A DNA stretch of 7,594 nt from Bacteroidales bacterium (GTDB lineage: Bacteria > Bacteroidota > Bacteroidia > Bacteroidales > GCA-2748055): assembly GCA_029934875.1 (NCBI GenBank), contig JAOZLK010000200.1, positions 1 through 7,594 on the forward strand, read 5' to 3'. The notes under the pieces were generated by a model. It was given only the letters and a program-made list of their open reading frames with translations. It did no database searches and was not told the DNA's origin. A program made the position numbers and the translations under genes. Each line of letters begins with the position of its first letter. The stretch's first letter is position 1. Of this stretch, positions 4,908 through 7,594 are shown piece after piece.

Positions 4908-6497
4908 ATGAAAAGCACAAGATACCTGATCCTGATTTTTCTGGCATTTTCCATAACTGGCTGGTCCCAACATCCCGACTGGGAGGGCGGATATGCTGAT
5001 GGATGCACCACCATAACCGCAGGGAAAAAGGCAACTGTTGATGGTTCTGTGATCACCTCACATACGGATGACAGTCACCGGACACGATCCTGGATGGATG
5101 TCATTCCTGCCCAAAAGCATTCAAAGGATGAAAGTGTGACCATGTATAAGAGGGTGCCCTGTGATTCATTTGCCATGCCTAGCTATGCCCACGAGCCAAT
5201 TGGAAATATTCCCCAGGTAAAGGAAACATATTCCTTCCTCAATACGGCCTATCCTTCAATGAACCAGTACCAGCTGGGTATTGGAGAATCCACCTTTGGG
5301 GGCAGGGAGGAGCTACAATCCGACAGTGGGCTCATTGATTGTCAGAGGCTATGCAGGCTTATGCTTGAACGTTCAAAATCGGCCGGTGAGGCCATCGAGC
5401 TGGCGGGCCAGTTGCTCGCCGAGTATGGCTGGAACGATTACGGGGAGTGCCTTACCATTGCGGACAAGAATGAGGTCTGGCATCTTGAGATTGTAGGTCC
5501 CGGAAAGGGAGAGAAGGGGGCCATATGGGTAGCCCAAAGGGTGCCCGACGGACATATTGCAGTAAATGCAAATGCAAGTACCATTAAGGAGATTGATTTA
5601 AATGATCCGGAAAATTTCAGGGCAAGTATAAATGTACAAAGTGTGGCCAGGGAAAATGGCTGGTGGACTGAGGATGAACCTTTTCTTTTCTGTTATGCCT
5701 ATGCTCCCGAAAGCCGGACTTCACTGGCTGCCAGGCGCCGGGAATGGCGCGTATTTGACCTCCTGGCACCTTCTCTGAAGCTTGATCCCCACGCCGAGAA
5801 TTACCCCTTCTCTGTAAAACCCGACGAAGCGGTTTCACTTTCCGACCTTCGCATGATCTTTTCGGATTACTATGAAGGGACCCCCTTTGACATGACAAAA
5901 GATATAACGGTGACCGATGATGAGGGAAAGACGGTAATTTCACCCCTTGCAAATCCTCACCTTCCTTATGACATGAATAAAATGTTGCGCATCAACGGTG
6001 GCTGGGGATGGCGGGGTGAGCGAACCATTGCCCGCTGGTATACCATGTATGCGACCATCATCCAGTGCAGGGACTGGCTTCCCGACGAGATTGGCGGAGT
6101 AGTCTGGCTGGCCCAGGACAATGTGTCCACCTCCATCTACATCCCTGTGTATTGTTCAGGAAGCGATTTACCCGAGTCTTATAAGACGCCCGGACGCCCT
6201 CAAGGCTATACATCTAAATCGGCCTGGTGGGCTTTTAACAGGCTTGGAACCCTTAGCGCCCAGCGCTGGGGTGAGATGCGCTACGATGTGAACGGGGTTT
6301 GGGACCAATGGCAGGAGGAGTTATTCCTGGGCCAGAAGTCTTTTGAAGAAAAAGCCCTTGAATTACATAAGCAAAGGAATAAGGAGGAGCTAAGCAACTT
6401 TCTCACAGGATACACAATGGAATGGGGAGAAAAAGTTGTTGAAAAGGCATGGGAAATGGGAGATATGCTATGGACCAAATATGACGAAAAATTCTGA
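4908..6497 (+). CDS. Exported dipeptidase, peptidase family C69 (Ntn-hydrolase)
   Basis: Cleaves dipeptides, by homology to lactobacillal PepDA and other C69/U34 peptidases. The ATG at 4908 is chosen because it starts a signal peptide (MKSTRY, hydrophobic core, TGWSQ; residues 1 to about 20); an ORF extension upstream overlaps prfC and would bury that signal. The Ntn nucleophile is Cys33 in DGCTTITAGKKATVDGSVI (31-49). In mature C69 enzymes this Cys becomes the N-terminus, so residues about 21-32 would be a short propeptide removed after export. Further family segments are GIGESTFGGRE (124-134), GLIDCQRLCRLMLERS, the YGWNDYGECLTIAD segment and VNANASTI. At 529 residues it is longer than lactobacillal PepDA, with a helical, charged C-terminal tail. 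The likely location is periplasm or exterior. It lies 22 bp after prfC and 2 bp before the threonine aldolase, with no promoter box seen, so it is probably co-transcribed with both. The exact substrate is unknown. Confidence 0.93.
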   Translation: MKSTRYLILIFLAFSITGWSQHPDWEGGYADGCTTITAGKKATVDGSVITSHTDDSHRTRSWMDVIPAQKHSKDESVTMYKRVPCDSFAMPSYAHEPIGNIPQVKETYSFLNTAYPSMNQYQLGIGESTFGGREELQSDSGLIDCQRLCRLMLERSKSAGEAIELAGQLLAEYGWNDYGECLTIADKNEVWHLEIVGPGKGEKGAIWVAQRVPDGHIAVNANASTIKEIDLNDPENFRASINVQSVARENGWWTEDEPFLFCYAYAPESRTSLAARRREWRVFDLLAPSLKLDPHAENYPFSVKPDEAVSLSDLRMIFSDYYEGTPFDMTKDITVTDDEGKTVISPLANPHLPYDMNKMLRINGGWGWRGERTIARWYTMYATIIQCRDWLPDEIGGVVWLAQDNVSTSIYIPVYCSGSDLPESYKTPGRPQGYTSKSAWWAFNRLGTLSAQRWGEMRYDVNGVWDQWQEELFLGQKSFEEKALELHKQRNKEELSNFLTGYTMEWGEKVVEKAWEMGDMLWTKYDEKF

Positions 6498-6499
6498 TT

Positions 6500-7528
6500 A
6501 TGAGTAAAAGAGGATTTGCATCTGATAACAATGCCGGGGTACACCCGGCCATCCTTGAGGCCATGGCCTCGGCCAACGAAGGACACGCCATTGCCTATGG
6601 AGATGATCCTTTAACAATGAGGACCACCATGCGCATGAAGGAGATCTTTGGCAAGGAAAGTGAAATATTTTTCGTCTTCATAGGAACAGCAGCCAATGTA
6701 CTGGGGCTCAATGCTGCCACTCAATCCCACAATGCGATCATCTGTGCCGAAACAGCACATATTAATGTAGATGAATGTGGGGCTCCCGAAAAGTTTACTG
6801 CTTGCAAATTGCTACCTGTGGCGACTCCCAACGGCAAGCTCACCATTGAAGAGGTGAAGAAGCACATGCACGGAATTGGCTTTGAGCATCATGTTCAGCC
6901 CAGGGTCATCTCCATTACCCAGTCCACCGAACTGGGAACACTTTATACACTGGATGAGATCAGGGAGATATGCAGCTATGCCCATGCAAATAATATGCTG
7001 GTTCATATGGATGGAGCACGCATCGCCAATGCTGCAGTTGCCATGGATGTGGGTTTTTACGAAATGACCGGCGGAGCCGGAGTGGACCTGCTCTCCTTCG
7101 GGGGTACCAAAAACGGGATGATGTATGGTGAAGCCATTGTCTTCTTTGATCCGCAGATGGCATCTGTGTTTAAATACCAGAGGAAGCAGGGCATGCAGCT
7201 GGCATCAAAGATGCGATACATCTCTGCCCAGTTCGCAGCCTACCTGGAGAATGATCTATGGAAAGAAAATGCACTTCATGCCAACCGGATGGCGCAGAAA
7301 CTAAACGAAGCTGTTAAGGATATCCCGGGTGTCACGGTTACACAAAAGGTGGAATCCAACGCTGTATTTGCGATCATACCGCCGGAGCTTACACCCAGGC
7401 TGCAGGAGCATTACTTCTTCTACGAATGGGATGAAGATCGCTCGGAGGTGAGGTGGATGTGTTCTTTTGACACCACTGAAGAGGATATAGAGGATTTTGC
7501 CGGGCTGCTGCGCTCAATGAGCACTTAA
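6500..7528 (+). CDS. ltaE: Low-specificity L-threonine aldolase, PLP-dependent
   Basis: Cytosolic fold-type I PLP enzyme that splits L-threonine or L-allo-threonine into glycine and acetaldehyde. Its 342 residues are a normal length. The N-terminus FASDNNAGVHPAILEAM (6-22) and AYGDDP (32-37) match the family's SDN/YGDDP motifs. GTAANVLGL (62-70) binds the cofactor phosphate, and His87 (ETAHIN) is placed to stack on the PLP ring. Asp171 and Arg174 lie in HMDGAR, and the Schiff-base lysine is Lys204 in SFGGTKNGMM. The C-terminal small domain ends in a normal WMCSFDTTEEDIEDF segment. The start is 2 bp after the dipeptidase stop (TGA-TT-ATG), which suggests translational coupling, so glycine supply may be linked to peptide breakdown. 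Its TAA stop overlaps the stop of the convergent queA-like gene. Other beta-eliminating lyases share the fold, but these motifs favour threonine aldolase. Confidence 0.93.
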   Translation: MSKRGFASDNNAGVHPAILEAMASANEGHAIAYGDDPLTMRTTMRMKEIFGKESEIFFVFIGTAANVLGLNAATQSHNAIICAETAHINVDECGAPEKFTACKLLPVATPNGKLTIEEVKKHMHGIGFEHHVQPRVISITQSTELGTLYTLDEIREICSYAHANNMLVHMDGARIANAAVAMDVGFYEMTGGAGVDLLSFGGTKNGMMYGEAIVFFDPQMASVFKYQRKQGMQLASKMRYISAQFAAYLENDLWKENALHANRMAQKLNEAVKDIPGVTVTQKVESNAVFAIIPPELTPRLQEHYFFYEWDEDRSEVRWMCSFDTTEEDIEDFAGLLRSMST

Positions 7529-7594
7529 TCAGGGCTCCCGGGAAGCAGAAGAGAACTGTCCCCGTAACTCAGAAAGCGATAAGAGTGATCCAGT
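7525..7594 (-). CDS. queA: C-terminal end of QueA-like tRNA ribosyltransferase-isomerase, cut by window edge
   Basis: On the minus strand the last 22 codons of a gene are visible, ending in TAA (7527-7525). The peptide contains YRFLSYGDSSLLL, very like the conserved C-terminus of S-adenosylmethionine:tRNA ribosyltransferase-isomerase (YRFFSYGDAM in E. coli QueA), the enzyme that makes epoxyqueuosine in tRNA. The stop overlaps the ltaE stop by 3 bp on the opposite strand (TTAA at 7525-7528). This tail-to-tail fit supports a real gene. Bacteroidota can carry a QueA paralogue as well as QueA, and 22 residues cannot separate them. The rest of the gene lies beyond the right edge. Confidence 0.7.
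   Translation of the reverse strand, partial: LDHSYRFLSYGDSSLLLPGSPD

Noticed and set aside
5617..5952. Long minus-strand open frame inside the dipeptidase gene
   Set aside because: Low-complexity, Arg/Pro-rich translation with no motif; it is the antisense shadow of a well-conserved coding region. The same applies to the other antisense frames in prfC, ltaE and msrC.
7529..7594. Alternative minus-strand frame ending at TGA 7531-7529
   Set aside because: It gives TGSLLSLSEL-type sequence with no recognised motif, whereas the neighbouring frame matches the QueA C-terminus.
1..7594. Mobile element, CRISPR array, defence system or RNA gene
   Set aside because: No transposase, integrase, nuclease or phage-like frame, no repeat-spacer pattern, no terminal repeats and no tRNA or rRNA-like stretch; nearly all bases are covered by conserved metabolic or housekeeping genes.

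Overview
The window reads as a stretch of ordinary chromosome from a member of the Bacteroidota, probably a free-living Bacteroidia-type organism. Three things point there. Octamers matching the Bacteroidota -7 promoter box TAnnTTTG lie just upstream of four genes (acylphosphatase, response regulator, free methionine sulfoxide reductase, prfC), with a weaker match before a fifth. Starts are preceded by AT-rich DNA with no clear Shine-Dalgarno sequence. The gene families fit as well: a short CstA, an exported family C69 dipeptidase and a Bacteroidota-like threonine aldolase. Genus cannot be told from the sequence. I found no mobile element, CRISPR array, tRNA or rRNA.

Layout. (1) 1-1340, plus: the C-terminal part of a CstA-type peptide/pyruvate transporter, cut by the left edge. 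It overlaps tail-to-tail with (2) a minus-strand acylphosphatase (1308-1589). (3) 1685-2236, plus: an exported cysteine-type glutathione peroxidase homologue, divergent from acyP across a 95-bp promoter region. (4) 2390-2764, plus: a stand-alone response-regulator receiver domain. It converges on (5) a minus-strand free methionine-(R)-sulfoxide reductase (2778-3242), and both stop codons lie in the arms of one 8-bp hairpin. (6) From a compact divergent promoter region, 3308-7528, plus: prfC (release factor 3), an exported family C69 dipeptidase and a low-specificity threonine aldolase, separated by 22 and 2 bp and so probably one transcript. (7) The right edge holds the last 22 codons of a minus-strand gene that looks like queA; its stop overlaps the aldolase stop.

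Two functional themes can be inferred. One is oxidative-damage defence: an exported thiol peroxidase and a cytosolic enzyme repairing free methionine sulfoxide. The other is peptide and amino-acid use: CstA uptake, exported dipeptidase and threonine aldolase, the last two in the same operon as RF3. I see no clear candidate for a new multi-gene system. The most useful second looks are the very short or leaderless 5' ends implied by the promoter boxes, the back-to-back msrC/prfC promoters, the hairpin shared by two stop codons, and the RF3-dipeptidase-aldolase operon.
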